The notes under the pieces were generated by a model. That model saw only the letters and a program-made list of their open reading frames with translations, did no database searches and was not told where the DNA came from. A DNA stretch of 64,000 nucleotides, from the NCBI GenBank assembly GCA_947176235.1, contig CAMWPM010000003.1, forward strand, positions 1 through 64,000, written 5' to 3'. Below, piece after piece: positions 25,279 through 33,427 of the stretch. Both the position numbers and the translations under genes were made by a program. Numbering within the stretch: the stretch's first letter is position 1; every line of letters begins with the position of its first letter. The stretch comes from an uncultured Bacteroidales bacterium. Lineage in GTDB: Bacteria; Bacteroidota; Bacteroidia; Bacteroidales; Muribaculaceae.

Positions 25279-26082
25279 ATGAAGATTACCGACAAATTTT
25301 CACTCGACGGTAAAGTCGCACTTGTCACCGGAGCCGCCTATGGCATCGGTCTCGCCATTGCTCGTGCTCTCGCTGAAGCCGGAGCCCGGATCGTATTCAA
25401 CTGCTCGCGTCAGGAGACTATTGACCGCGGACTGAAAGCCTACGCCGAACTCGGAATCGATGCTCGTGCCTATCTCTGCGATGTCACTGATGAGTGTGCT
25501 GTGAAAGAGATGGTAGCCGACATAGAGAGAAATGTAGGCACCATTGACATTCTTGTCAACAACGCCGGCATCATCAAGCGCATACCGATGGAGGAGATGA
25601 ACGTGGAGGATTTTAGGCGTGTGATCGACGTCGATCTCGTTGCCCCCTACATCTGTGCGAAAGCGGTCATTCCCGGAATGATCAGGAAGGGGCATGGTAA
25701 AATCATCAACATCTGCTCCATGATGAGCGAGCTGGGCCGTGAGACAGTAAGTGCTTACGCGGCAGCAAAGGGTGGTCTGAAAATGCTCACTCGCAACATT
25801 TGTTCGGAATACGGCGCGGCAAACATCCAGTGTAATGGTATCGGACCTGGATACATCGCGACCGAGCAGACAGCCCCTCTGCGCGAGCTTCAGCCTGATG
25901 GCAGTCGCCATCCATTCGACAGTTTTATTATCTCTAAGACTCCTGCCGGACGCTGGGGCGACCCTGAGGATCTGATGGGACCGGCGGTGTTCCTCGCATC
26001 CGATGCTTCTGATTTCGTCAACGGTCAGATTCTTTATGTCGACGGCGGTATTCTGGCTTATATAGGTAAACAACCCAAATGA
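25279..26082 (+). CDS. kduD: 2-dehydro-3-deoxy-D-gluconate 5-dehydrogenase (KduD-type SDR)
   Basis: A 267-residue short-chain dehydrogenase with a Rossmann start VALVTGAAYGIGLAIA, the structural motif NNAG, the catalytic Ser in ICSMMSE, and YAAAK (YxxxK). It lacks a signal peptide, so it is cytoplasmic. KduD reduces 3-deoxy-D-glycero-2,5-hexodiulosonate (DKII, the KduI product) to 2-keto-3-deoxygluconate with NAD(P)H. Context (KduI, KDG kinase, GH88) supports KduD over other SDRs such as gluconate 5-dehydrogenase. It is about 14 residues longer than the E. coli protein. Its last 4 bases overlap the start of the DUF4861 gene (ATGA), so translation is coupled. Confidence 0.9.
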   Translation: MKITDKFSLDGKVALVTGAAYGIGLAIARALAEAGARIVFNCSRQETIDRGLKAYAELGIDARAYLCDVTDECAVKEMVADIERNVGTIDILVNNAGIIKRIPMEEMNVEDFRRVIDVDLVAPYICAKAVIPGMIRKGHGKIINICSMMSELGRETVSAYAAAKGGLKMLTRNICSEYGAANIQCNGIGPGYIATEQTAPLRELQPDGSRHPFDSFIISKTPAGRWGDPEDLMGPAVFLASDASDFVNGQILYVDGGILAYIGKQPK

Positions 26083-27224
26083 AATACTTTATTTTTTCCT
26101 TAAGCCTGACCCTCACGGTCATAGCTGCAGGCTGTTCGGGATCCCGACATTCCATTACCGTCGAGAATTCTTCCGATATAACTCGTGTCAACGAGATTGT
26201 CGAGACTGATTTCAGTGCCATTGACGATCTGATGGGTGGCGGACAGTTCATTATGCTCGATTCAGCACATAATGAGATCACCTACCAGATTACCTACGAT
26301 GGTAAATTACTTTTCCCGGCATCCGTAGCCCCCCACTCCGTCGCTGTCTACCATATTGTTGCGGGCGAACCAAGTGTAGCCGATACAATCGCCTGCGGTG
26401 GCTTCTATCCTGCCCGTAAGGACGACATGACGTGGGAGAACGACCGTTCCGCATTCCGAGCCTACGGACCGGCGCTCCAACAGAGCGGAGAGCGCGCGTT
26501 CGGATACGACATCTGGACCAAATCCGTTGCTCATCCTGTGGTTGCGCGGCGGTATGACGACGCCTTCAACAACGGAAAGAGCTTCCACGACGATCATGGC
26601 GACGGAATGGACGTCTACACTGTCGGACCGACTTTGGGAGGTGGCACGGCTGCCCTGCTTGATTCCTTAGGTGACATTGTGCTCCCCTACTGCTTCAGTT
26701 CCTATGAGATCCTTGATAACGGTCCGCTCAGATTCACCGTGCGTCTGCAATACGAATCATCTGTTGGTCCCGAGGTCACAGAGACCCGTACAATCTCGCT
26801 CGATGCCGGAGAGTTTCTCAACCGCACCACAGTTTGCTTCAATGGACTCACACATTCGATGGAGATAGCGCCCGGTATCGTTGTTCACCGCCAGAATCCC
26901 GAAGGTTACTCTATCATGAAGCCGGAAGGTGTGATGGCTTACGCGGATCTCACCGATAATATGTCAGCCGGCAACGGAGTTATTTACGTCGGTGTCGTCA
27001 CCATTGATCCTGATTCAATCTATCTTCAGCCACTTGAGACCGAAGATGGCGATGCTGTAGGACATTTGCTCGCACGAAGCACCTACAATCCCGACGATTG
27101 CTACACTTATTATTGGGGATCAGGATGGTCCAAAGGATCTATGCCTGACTGGACTGCATGGAAAGACTATCTCGCCACATTCCGCTCCCGCATTGACAAT
27201 CCCCTCAAAATCACTGTAGAATAA
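26079..27224 (+). CDS. DUF4861-family lipoprotein
   Basis: A 381-residue lipoprotein (lipobox ending at the Cys of VIAAGC). The body has the typical DUF4861 pieces: ITYQITYDGKLLFPASV, ENDRSAFRAYGPALQ, YDIWTKSVAHPVVARRYDD, FHDDHGDGMDVYTVGPTLG, and YYWGSGWSKGSMPDWTAWKDYL near the C terminus. The family is common in uronate-degrading PULs of Bacteroidetes beside KduI/KduD. To my knowledge its activity has not been clearly established; the conserved His/Asp-rich stretch (DDHGDG) suggests a catalytic or metal-binding site. It overlaps KduD by 4 bases, and its stop codon shares a base with the EIIC start, so its product level is tied to the transporter. Confidence 0.85.
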   Translation: MKYFIFSLSLTLTVIAAGCSGSRHSITVENSSDITRVNEIVETDFSAIDDLMGGGQFIMLDSAHNEITYQITYDGKLLFPASVAPHSVAVYHIVAGEPSVADTIACGGFYPARKDDMTWENDRSAFRAYGPALQQSGERAFGYDIWTKSVAHPVVARRYDDAFNNGKSFHDDHGDGMDVYTVGPTLGGGTAALLDSLGDIVLPYCFSSYEILDNGPLRFTVRLQYESSVGPEVTETRTISLDAGEFLNRTTVCFNGLTHSMEIAPGIVVHRQNPEGYSIMKPEGVMAYADLTDNMSAGNGVIYVGVVTIDPDSIYLQPLETEDGDAVGHLLARSTYNPDDCYTYYWGSGWSKGSMPDWTAWKDYLATFRSRIDNPLKITVE

Positions 27225-28645
27225 TGGAAGACGTTTTTAAATATATTATTGGACTCGGCGCCGCCGTAATGATGCCGGTAATCTTCACCGTTCTTGGCAT
27301 CTGCATCGGTATCCGTCCGTCCGACGCTCTCAAGTCAGGACTAAAGGTGGGTGTTGGTTTCATCGGTCTTTCCATTGTCACAGCACTTCTGACGTCAGCT
27401 CTTGGTCCGGCGCTCAATTCAATCGTTGAGCTATATCATCTGCAACTGAAGGTTTTCGACATGGGATGGCCTGCCGCCGCTTCGGTAGCCTACAACACTG
27501 CCGTCGGTGCCTTCATTATCCCGGTTTGCCTTGCTGTCAATATCATCATGCTGCTTACACGCACCACCCGCACTGTCAATATCGACTTATGGAACTACTG
27601 GCATTTCGCCTTCATCGGTGCTGTAGTCTATTTTGCATCCGATTCTCTGGCATGGGGATTTTTTTCCGCCATCATCTGCTACATTATCACCCTGATTATC
27701 GCCGACATGACGGCATTTAAGTTTCAGAAGTTCTACAAGGACATGGAGGGAATTTCAATTCCACAGCCATTTTGCGCCGGATTTGCTCCTTTCGCCTGGA
27801 TTATCAACAAGGCTCTCGACCGTATTCCCGGAATCGACCGACTGGAGATTGATGCCGAAGGAATGAAAAAGAAATTCGGACTCTTGGGTGAACCCCTTTT
27901 CCTGGGAGTAGTGATCGGGCTGGCAGTAGGTTGCCTCACTTGCAACTCTGTCGCAGAAATCATCGACCATGTTCCCTACATTCTTGGGCTTGGCATAAAG
28001 ATGGGTGCCGTGATGGAACTGATCCCTCGTGTCACCGTGCTTTTTATCGAAGGACTGAAACCAATAAGTGACGCTACACGCAGCCTCATTGCACGACGCT
28101 TCAAAGGAGCTGACGGACTGAACATTGGTATGAGCCCGGCGCTCGTAATCGGACATCCCACCACTCTGGTCGTTTCGCTCCTGCTCATCCCTGTCACTCT
28201 TTTCATCGCCGTAGTCCTCCCCGGTAACCAGTTTCTCCCCCTCGCCTCTCTCGCCGGAATGTTCTACGTTTTCCCTCTTGTGCTGCCATTCACTAGCGGC
28301 AACGTTTTCAAGACGTTCATCGTTGGTCTCGTCGTGATAGTCGGCGGACTTTACATGGTCACTAATCTCGCCCCCGCCTTCACTCTTGCCGCCCGGGACG
28401 TCTTTCTTGCCACCGGCGACAGTGCCGTTGCCATTCCTGCCGGATTCAACGGAGGTAGCCTTGACTTCGCATCCAGCCCTCTCGCATGGATAATCTATCA
28501 ATGTTCCATCAATCTCAAATGGATTGGTGCCGGACTGCTCATAGCCGTCAGCTGCGCGGCAATGTGGTGGAACCGAATCCTCATTATCAGAAATCAGAAA
28601 GCAATGACAACCTCTGATTCTGACCAACTACAATCAATGGAATAA
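27224..28645 (+). CDS. Orphan PTS EIIC of the galactitol (GatC) family
   Basis: A 473-residue membrane protein with about a dozen hydrophobic segments. It aligns by eye with E. coli GatC along its length: MGWPAAASVAYNTAVGAFIIP, TRTTRTVNIDLWNYWH, KKFGLLGEPLFLGVVIGLAV, IGMSPALVIGHPTTLVVSLL and VVLPGNQFLPLASLAG are all recognisable. EIIC is the membrane channel of a phosphotransferase system and normally works with EIIA and EIIB, which are not encoded here. Because a sugar kinase gene follows, the likely role is facilitated or secondary uptake of an unphosphorylated uronate intermediate, with later phosphorylation by the kinase. The ATG overlaps the DUF4861 stop codon (TAATG). Confidence 0.88.
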   Translation: MEDVFKYIIGLGAAVMMPVIFTVLGICIGIRPSDALKSGLKVGVGFIGLSIVTALLTSALGPALNSIVELYHLQLKVFDMGWPAAASVAYNTAVGAFIIPVCLAVNIIMLLTRTTRTVNIDLWNYWHFAFIGAVVYFASDSLAWGFFSAIICYIITLIIADMTAFKFQKFYKDMEGISIPQPFCAGFAPFAWIINKALDRIPGIDRLEIDAEGMKKKFGLLGEPLFLGVVIGLAVGCLTCNSVAEIIDHVPYILGLGIKMGAVMELIPRVTVLFIEGLKPISDATRSLIARRFKGADGLNIGMSPALVIGHPTTLVVSLLLIPVTLFIAVVLPGNQFLPLASLAGMFYVFPLVLPFTSGNVFKTFIVGLVVIVGGLYMVTNLAPAFTLAARDVFLATGDSAVAIPAGFNGGSLDFASSPLAWIIYQCSINLKWIGAGLLIAVSCAAMWWNRILIIRNQKAMTTSDSDQLQSME

Positions 28646-28665
28646 AAATTTTACTAAAAAAGAAT

Positions 28666-29688
28666 ATGAGTAAAATCGTAACACTCGGAGAAATCATGCT
28701 CCGTCTCTCTCCCGAAGGTAACCGACGTTTCATTCAGTCCGACAGTTTCGACGTTATCTGGGGCGGTGGCGAAGCCAACGTAGCAGTCAGCTGCGCCAAT
28801 TACGGTCATCATGCCGTTTTCGTCACCAGGCTCCCTCAGCATGAAATCGGACAGGCGGCGGTCAATGCTCTGCGACGTTATGGCGTTGATACGTCAGCCA
28901 TTGCAAGGGGCGGCAAGCGTGTCGGAATTTATTACTGCGAGACAGGTGCCTCCATGCGCCCTTCCAAAGTAATATATGACCGTGCCGGCTCCTCCATTGC
29001 CGAAGCCGAAGCTTCCGATTTTAACTTCGATGCAATTATGGAAGGTGCCGACTGGTTTCACTGGAGTGGAATCACCCCTGCAATTTCCGATAAAGCAGCC
29101 GAACTGACACGCCTTGCCTGCGAGGCTGCCAAGCGACATGGACTGACAGTGAGCGTAGATCTGAATTTCCGTAAGAAACTCTGGACCTCAGAGAAGGCTC
29201 AGACGGTGATGCGTCCGCTCATGCGTTACGTCGATGTATGTATCGGAAATGAAGAGGACGCTGAACTTTGTCTCGGATTCCGTCCTGATGCCGACGTGGA
29301 AAGCGGAGTTACAGATGCCGAAGGTTATAAGGGTATTTTTGCTGCCATGAAGAAGGAATTCGGTTTCAGATACATTGTCTCCACACTCAGGGAGTCATAT
29401 TCGGCGACCCATAATGGATGGAAGGCAATGATCTACGATGGTAAGGAATTCTACCAGAGCCGGCGGTACGACATCAAACCTATTATTGACCGTGTGGGTG
29501 GGGGCGACGCCTTCTCAGGAGGTCTGATCCATGGTCTGCTCACTAAGCCCACTCAGGGTGAAGCCCTGGAATTTGCTGTGGCAGCATCAGCTCTGAAACA
29601 GACCATCAACGGTGACTTCAATCTTGTGACGGCAGATGAAGTCGAAGCTCTCGCAAATGGCAATGCAAACGGGCGAGTTCAACGCTGA
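28666..29688 (+). CDS. kdgK: PfkB-family sugar kinase, probably 2-keto-3-deoxygluconate kinase
   Basis: A 340-residue cytoplasmic ribokinase-type enzyme. The N-terminal part has GEIMLRLSPEG and the glycine-rich GGGEANVAVSCANYG. The C-terminal PfkB signature is DRVGGGDAFSGGLIHGL, with the catalytic D in GGGD. PfkB members next to KduD and KduI are usually KDG kinases, making KDPG, so kdgK is assigned from context; other 2-keto-sugar-acid substrates are possible. KDPG aldolase, needed to finish the pathway, is not in this window. The gene follows the EIIC gene by 20 bases in the same operon. Confidence 0.88.
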   Translation: MSKIVTLGEIMLRLSPEGNRRFIQSDSFDVIWGGGEANVAVSCANYGHHAVFVTRLPQHEIGQAAVNALRRYGVDTSAIARGGKRVGIYYCETGASMRPSKVIYDRAGSSIAEAEASDFNFDAIMEGADWFHWSGITPAISDKAAELTRLACEAAKRHGLTVSVDLNFRKKLWTSEKAQTVMRPLMRYVDVCIGNEEDAELCLGFRPDADVESGVTDAEGYKGIFAAMKKEFGFRYIVSTLRESYSATHNGWKAMIYDGKEFYQSRRYDIKPIIDRVGGGDAFSGGLIHGLLTKPTQGEALEFAVAASALKQTINGDFNLVTADEVEALANGNANGRVQR

Positions 29689-29732
29689 TTTATCTTTAAC
29701 CACAACTACTGTTTTTTTAGATCTTCATGACA

Positions 29733-30653
29733 ATGAAAAAGTTTTTTATATCTCTGTCACTGGCAGCTGTTTCACTGACTCTTACAGCTGAAACCAAATA
29801 CACCATCCTGAGAGCCTGTCATCCCGACGACGTAAAGCACTATGACACTGAGCAACTACGTTCACATTTCATGATGCCGGAAGTAATGGAACGCAACGTC
29901 ATCAATCTCACATATTCGCTCTACGACCGAATTGTCTATGGGGGTGTGATACCAGTTGGAGAAGTGATCACACTTGAAACAATCGATCCTCTTAAATCGG
30001 AATATTTTCTTGAACGCCGCGAACTTGGTGTGATTAACATCGGCGGTGACGGAATAGTGTGTGTTGACGGGCAGGAATACCCTCTTTCCTTCAAGGACGC
30101 GCTTTATGTGGGGCGCGGGAATAAATCTGTCACATTCCGAAGCAAAGATGATGGCAACCCAGCAAAATTCTACCTTAATTCCACTCCCGCCCACACATCC
30201 TACAAAACTCAGCTCGTGACTATCGACGGACGGAAAGGCTCAATAAAAGCAAATAGTTTCAAGGCAGGTTCGCTCGAAGAAAGCAACGATCGAGTCATCA
30301 ATCAGCTAATCGTGGCAAACGTCCTTGAGGAAGGGCCATGTCAGCTCCAGATGGGACTTACCGAACTTATGCCGGGATCTGTCTGGAACACGATGCCGGC
30401 TCACACTCACGATCGCCGTGTGGAATGCTACTTCTATTTTAATGTCCCCGAAGGCAACGCCATCTGCCATCTTATGGGTGAACCTCAGGAAAACCGGCTG
30501 ATCTGGCTTCACAACGAACAGGCTGTCATGGCGCCGGAATGGAGCATTCACGCGGCTGCCGGCACATCCAACTATATGTTTATCTGGGGTATGGGAGGAG
30601 AAAACCTTGATTACGGCGACATGGACAAAGTCGGTTATCTCGAAATGAAATAA
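29733..30653 (+). CDS. kduI: 5-keto-4-deoxyuronate isomerase (KduI) with an N-terminal signal peptide
   Basis: The body matches KduI throughout: [79 protein letters not shown] and [18 protein letters not shown]. The cupin metal ligands (two His in AHTHDRRVE with the following Glu, and the His of WSIH) are present. It converts DKI, released by GH88, to DKII. Unlike the cytoplasmic E. coli enzyme of 278 residues (recalled), this protein has about 20 extra N-terminal residues forming a good Sec signal ([19 protein letters not shown]), so it is probably periplasmic. A start two codons earlier (ATGACAATG) is also possible. It follows the kinase gene by 44 bases. Confidence 0.93.
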   Translation: MKKFFISLSLAAVSLTLTAETKYTILRACHPDDVKHYDTEQLRSHFMMPEVMERNVINLTYSLYDRIVYGGVIPVGEVITLETIDPLKSEYFLERRELGVINIGGDGIVCVDGQEYPLSFKDALYVGRGNKSVTFRSKDDGNPAKFYLNSTPAHTSYKTQLVTIDGRKGSIKANSFKAGSLEESNDRVINQLIVANVLEEGPCQLQMGLTELMPGSVWNTMPAHTHDRRVECYFYFNVPEGNAICHLMGEPQENRLIWLHNEQAVMAPEWSIHAAAGTSNYMFIWGMGGENLDYGDMDKVGYLEMK

Positions 30654-30702
30654 ACACTTATATCAATTTCTAATATTGGACTCTGAAAACGTAACATACA
30701 CA

Positions 30703-31971
30703 ATGGCAGAGGCTATCGCTGAAGCTAAGCGTTGCCTCAACTGCAAAGTGCCACAATGCAAGAAAGGGTGTCCCGTCGGCAACGACATACCCGAGTGGAT
30801 TCATCAGCTCTCAATGGGCAATCTGGGCAATGCCATGAGCATTATAAATGCCAAAAGCAATCTGCCGGCAGTCTGTGGACGCGTGTGCGCTCACGAGCGT
30901 CAATGCGAAGGTAACTGCGTACTGGGGAAAAAAGGCGCACACATCCATATCGGTCGCCTGGAGCAGTTTGTTGCCGATTTCGATACGGCTATGAAACTCT
31001 CCCGGCAGCCTATCGTACAGAAAAATCGCGGTCGCGTAGCTGTCATCGGCAGCGGACCTGCGGGACTTACAGTCGCAGGTGAACTTGCCCGTCAGGGATT
31101 CGAAATCGAAATCTTCGAGATGGAGCCTCAGCCGGGAGGTGTATTGATGTTCGGTATTCCTGAGTATAGGCTTCCTAAATCAATTGTCAACAGCGAGATA
31201 GAGAAGATCCGGCAGCTTGGAGTAAGAATTACGACTGGCGTGACAATCGGTCCCGACATTAATGTCGATCAGCTTTTTGACAAAGGATTTGATGCGATTT
31301 TCATCGGCACCGGCACCGGCAAGCCTCGTCAACTCCCGATCGAAGGCGTAGGGCTCGATGGTGTCCGGCAGGCAATATACTTCCTGCGTCGTGTCGGCCT
31401 CTATAATGCCGGTCTCATCAATCGTGAGGAAGTACCTGTCCGTGCAGGCGATATAGTTATCGTTGTAGGCTGTGGCAACACCGCCATTGATGCCGCGCGT
31501 ACGGCTCTACGATTCGATGCTTCATCCGTCACTATCGTTTATCATCGTGATATCGATCACATGAGCGCACTGCGTGCCGAATACGACGAGGCGGTAAGCG
31601 AGGGAGTGGAATTTATGTGGAATGCCACGATTAAATCCATTAGCCCCGTTGTTCGCGATGTGTATAACGTACTGATTGACAACAACAACCATAACACAAC
31701 TGTCATCGCCAATCGGGTTATTCTTGCGGTCGGGAGCCGTCCGGCAAGCCGAATTGTATCTACTACTCAAGGAATTACAACTGACGAAAATGGTTACGTT
31801 CTTACCCGCCAATTCCCCTTCGGCATGACTTCACGCAAGGGAGTGTTTGCCGGTGGCGACGTGTCAGGAAACCAGGCTACTGTAGTCCACGCTATGTCAA
31901 ATGCGAGGGAAGTTGCTGCCGGAATAGCAAGCTACGTGGATGCTCTAAATCTGATGAGGAGTATCGAATAA
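30703..31971 (+). CDS. FAD/NAD(P)-dependent oxidoreductase of the GltD/NfnB type
   Basis: Starting at ATG (MAEAIAEAKRC) it has 422 residues; a TTG nine codons upstream is an alternative. The N terminus is the Fe-S domain of the glutamate synthase small-subunit family: CLNCKVPQCKKGCPVGND and CGRVCAHERQCEGNC. Two dinucleotide-binding motifs follow: VAVIGSGPAGLTVAGELA for FAD and IVVVGCGNTAIDAARTA for NAD(P)H, with GVFAGGDVSGNQATVV near the end. Relatives are GltD, NfnB and related electron-bifurcating subunits. No GltB or NfnA partner is nearby, so its electron partner is unknown. It lies 49 bases after kduI on the same strand and before the bidirectional terminator, so it could serve cofactor balance of the uronate pathway or be a separate housekeeping gene. 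Confidence 0.85.
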   Translation: MAEAIAEAKRCLNCKVPQCKKGCPVGNDIPEWIHQLSMGNLGNAMSIINAKSNLPAVCGRVCAHERQCEGNCVLGKKGAHIHIGRLEQFVADFDTAMKLSRQPIVQKNRGRVAVIGSGPAGLTVAGELARQGFEIEIFEMEPQPGGVLMFGIPEYRLPKSIVNSEIEKIRQLGVRITTGVTIGPDINVDQLFDKGFDAIFIGTGTGKPRQLPIEGVGLDGVRQAIYFLRRVGLYNAGLINREEVPVRAGDIVIVVGCGNTAIDAARTALRFDASSVTIVYHRDIDHMSALRAEYDEAVSEGVEFMWNATIKSISPVVRDVYNVLIDNNNHNTTVIANRVILAVGSRPASRIVSTTQGITTDENGYVLTRQFPFGMTSRKGVFAGGDVSGNQATVVHAMSNAREVAAGIASYVDALNLMRSIE

Positions 31972-32005
31972 AATAGATTCTGCAAGGGACATCATTGAGT
32001 AAGAA

Positions 32006-32040
32006 AAAGAGGACCGGCAAAATGTCGGTCCTCTCCTATT
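32006..32040. terminator. Bidirectional terminator between the flavoprotein and GH43 genes
   Basis: AGAGGACCG (32008-32016) pairs with CGGTCCTCT (32026-32034). A run of A precedes it and T-rich sequence follows, so it can end both converging transcripts. Confidence 0.8.
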
Positions 32041-32056
32041 TATCTTATTGCTCTAT

Positions 32057-33391
32057 TTATTGAGCGAACTGCCAGGAGTCAAATTCCATCAGATTACCAC
32101 CGTCACCTGCGAATACGAAGTAGAGGTCGTGGATCCCATCACGCTGCTTGATGCCGCATCTCTTTTCGTACCAGTCAGCGCCACCCTCGCCGTCGATCAC
32201 TCCGATCAGCTCTCCGTTGGGTGCGTCAAGGCGGATTTCAATCTGCGATCCGGGCTTACCGTTGCGCAGGCGTGCGGAAAATTCTTTGGCTCCGTCGCCG
32301 AAGTTGACCTCCCTCACCTTGATATAGTCACCGTTGTCGATATCGTTGACATAGACACAGTGAATGTCATCATAGCCGATACCTATTCCTTCTTCCCAGG
32401 CAATCGTTTCACCTTGCTGGCGCACGTAGGGGTTAAGAGGATCCACGCTCTTCAGCACTCCGCGCTTGTCATGGTGGATATACGGCAACGAGCCGTCAGC
32501 GTTGAAGTCGAACGGAACAACGCTTGCCGTGCGCCGGCGGCTATGTGATTCCGGCAGACCTTCATCCATGTAGAAGAAGTACCATTGTCCTTTGTACTCG
32601 CACATTCCCGTATGGTTGCCCATTCCGCCATGCTCAAATGCACGCATCAGCACTCCACCGTATTTCCACGGTCCGAGAGGGGAATCAGCCCACGCCCAAT
32701 AAGTATCTTCGGGCACGTGCGAGGCGTAGGCGAGATAGTATTTGTCCCCTCGTTTGGCAAGCCAGGGAGCTTCCTCGTAGTCGTCGCCGAATGCTTCTTT
32801 ATCCTTGATTTCAAACACGTGAATCTCACCGTCGTAACTCGTCATGTCCTCATTGAGTTTCACAGCATAGAGAGCATTATTACCCCAGTAGAGGTAAGCC
32901 TGTCCGTCATCGTCAATCAGCACGGTCGGGTCAATATCCTCCCACCCGTGACCACTGTAATTCGTATCCGATCCGTTGATCATCAGATTGCTGCCACCGA
33001 GCGGATTTGTGAAGGGTCCGTATGGCGAATCTGACACAAGTACCGGAATACCGCTCGTCGACGGATAAAAGTAATATTTCCCGTTGCGATACGCCATCTG
33101 AGACGCATTTGCATTTTCATGCTCGCCATAAAGGTGAATGTTGAAGATCGGAGCGTGGTGCGTCCAGTTCACCATGTCGGTTGTGGTGAAGCACAGATAA
33201 TCGTGCATAATAAATTGGTTGGGGGTAGCCGCCCAGTCATCATGACCGGTGTAGACGTAAAGTGTGTCACCCACAACCAACGGAGCGGGATCAGCCGTGA
33301 ACTCCGTCTGCGAAATCGGATTCTGAGCCGTTAAGCTTCCGGCGGCAGCCAGCGCTGCAATGAGAGAAAATGAAAAAATCTTTTTGTTCAT
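32057..33391 (-). CDS. GH43-family glycosidase with a CBM6-type domain, paralogue A
   Basis: A 444-residue secreted enzyme with a signal peptide ending SLTAQ. The five-bladed propeller of GH43 is shown by TADPAPLVVGDTLYVYTGHD (catalytic base Asp in ADPAP), IDPTVLIDDDGQAYLYWG (pKa-modulating Asp) and DYEEAPWLAKRGDKYYLAY (catalytic acid Glu in EEAPW). From about residue 320 a beta-sandwich like CBM6 follows (IKVREVNFGDGAKEFSARL, ending MEFDSWQF). GH43 enzymes remove arabinofuranosyl or xylosyl units; with a GH127/146 gene in the same operon, arabinose release is the likely task. It is a close copy of the next gene upstream, differing most around residues 75-95 (near IHLYGEHENANA) and in the signal peptide. 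Confidence 0.92.
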   Translation of the reverse strand: MNKKIFSFSLIAALAAAGSLTAQNPISQTEFTADPAPLVVGDTLYVYTGHDDWAATPNQFIMHDYLCFTTTDMVNWTHHAPIFNIHLYGEHENANASQMAYRNGKYYFYPSTSGIPVLVSDSPYGPFTNPLGGSNLMINGSDTNYSGHGWEDIDPTVLIDDDGQAYLYWGNNALYAVKLNEDMTSYDGEIHVFEIKDKEAFGDDYEEAPWLAKRGDKYYLAYASHVPEDTYWAWADSPLGPWKYGGVLMRAFEHGGMGNHTGMCEYKGQWYFFYMDEGLPESHSRRRTASVVPFDFNADGSLPYIHHDKRGVLKSVDPLNPYVRQQGETIAWEEGIGIGYDDIHCVYVNDIDNGDYIKVREVNFGDGAKEFSARLRNGKPGSQIEIRLDAPNGELIGVIDGEGGADWYEKRCGIKQRDGIHDLYFVFAGDGGNLMEFDSWQFAQ

Positions 33392-33427
33392 TATTTCATT
33401 ATTTCGTTATTTCAAATTTCTGTAACA

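Noticed and set aside
27755-28627. A 290-codon open frame opposite the EIIC gene
   Set aside because: It mirrors a clear membrane protein, has a strongly polar and repetitive composition, and matches no known fold.
2300-31970. Search for transposases, integrases or CRISPR arrays that could explain assembly of the PUL
   Set aside because: None were seen on either strand; the locus has no visible mobile element.
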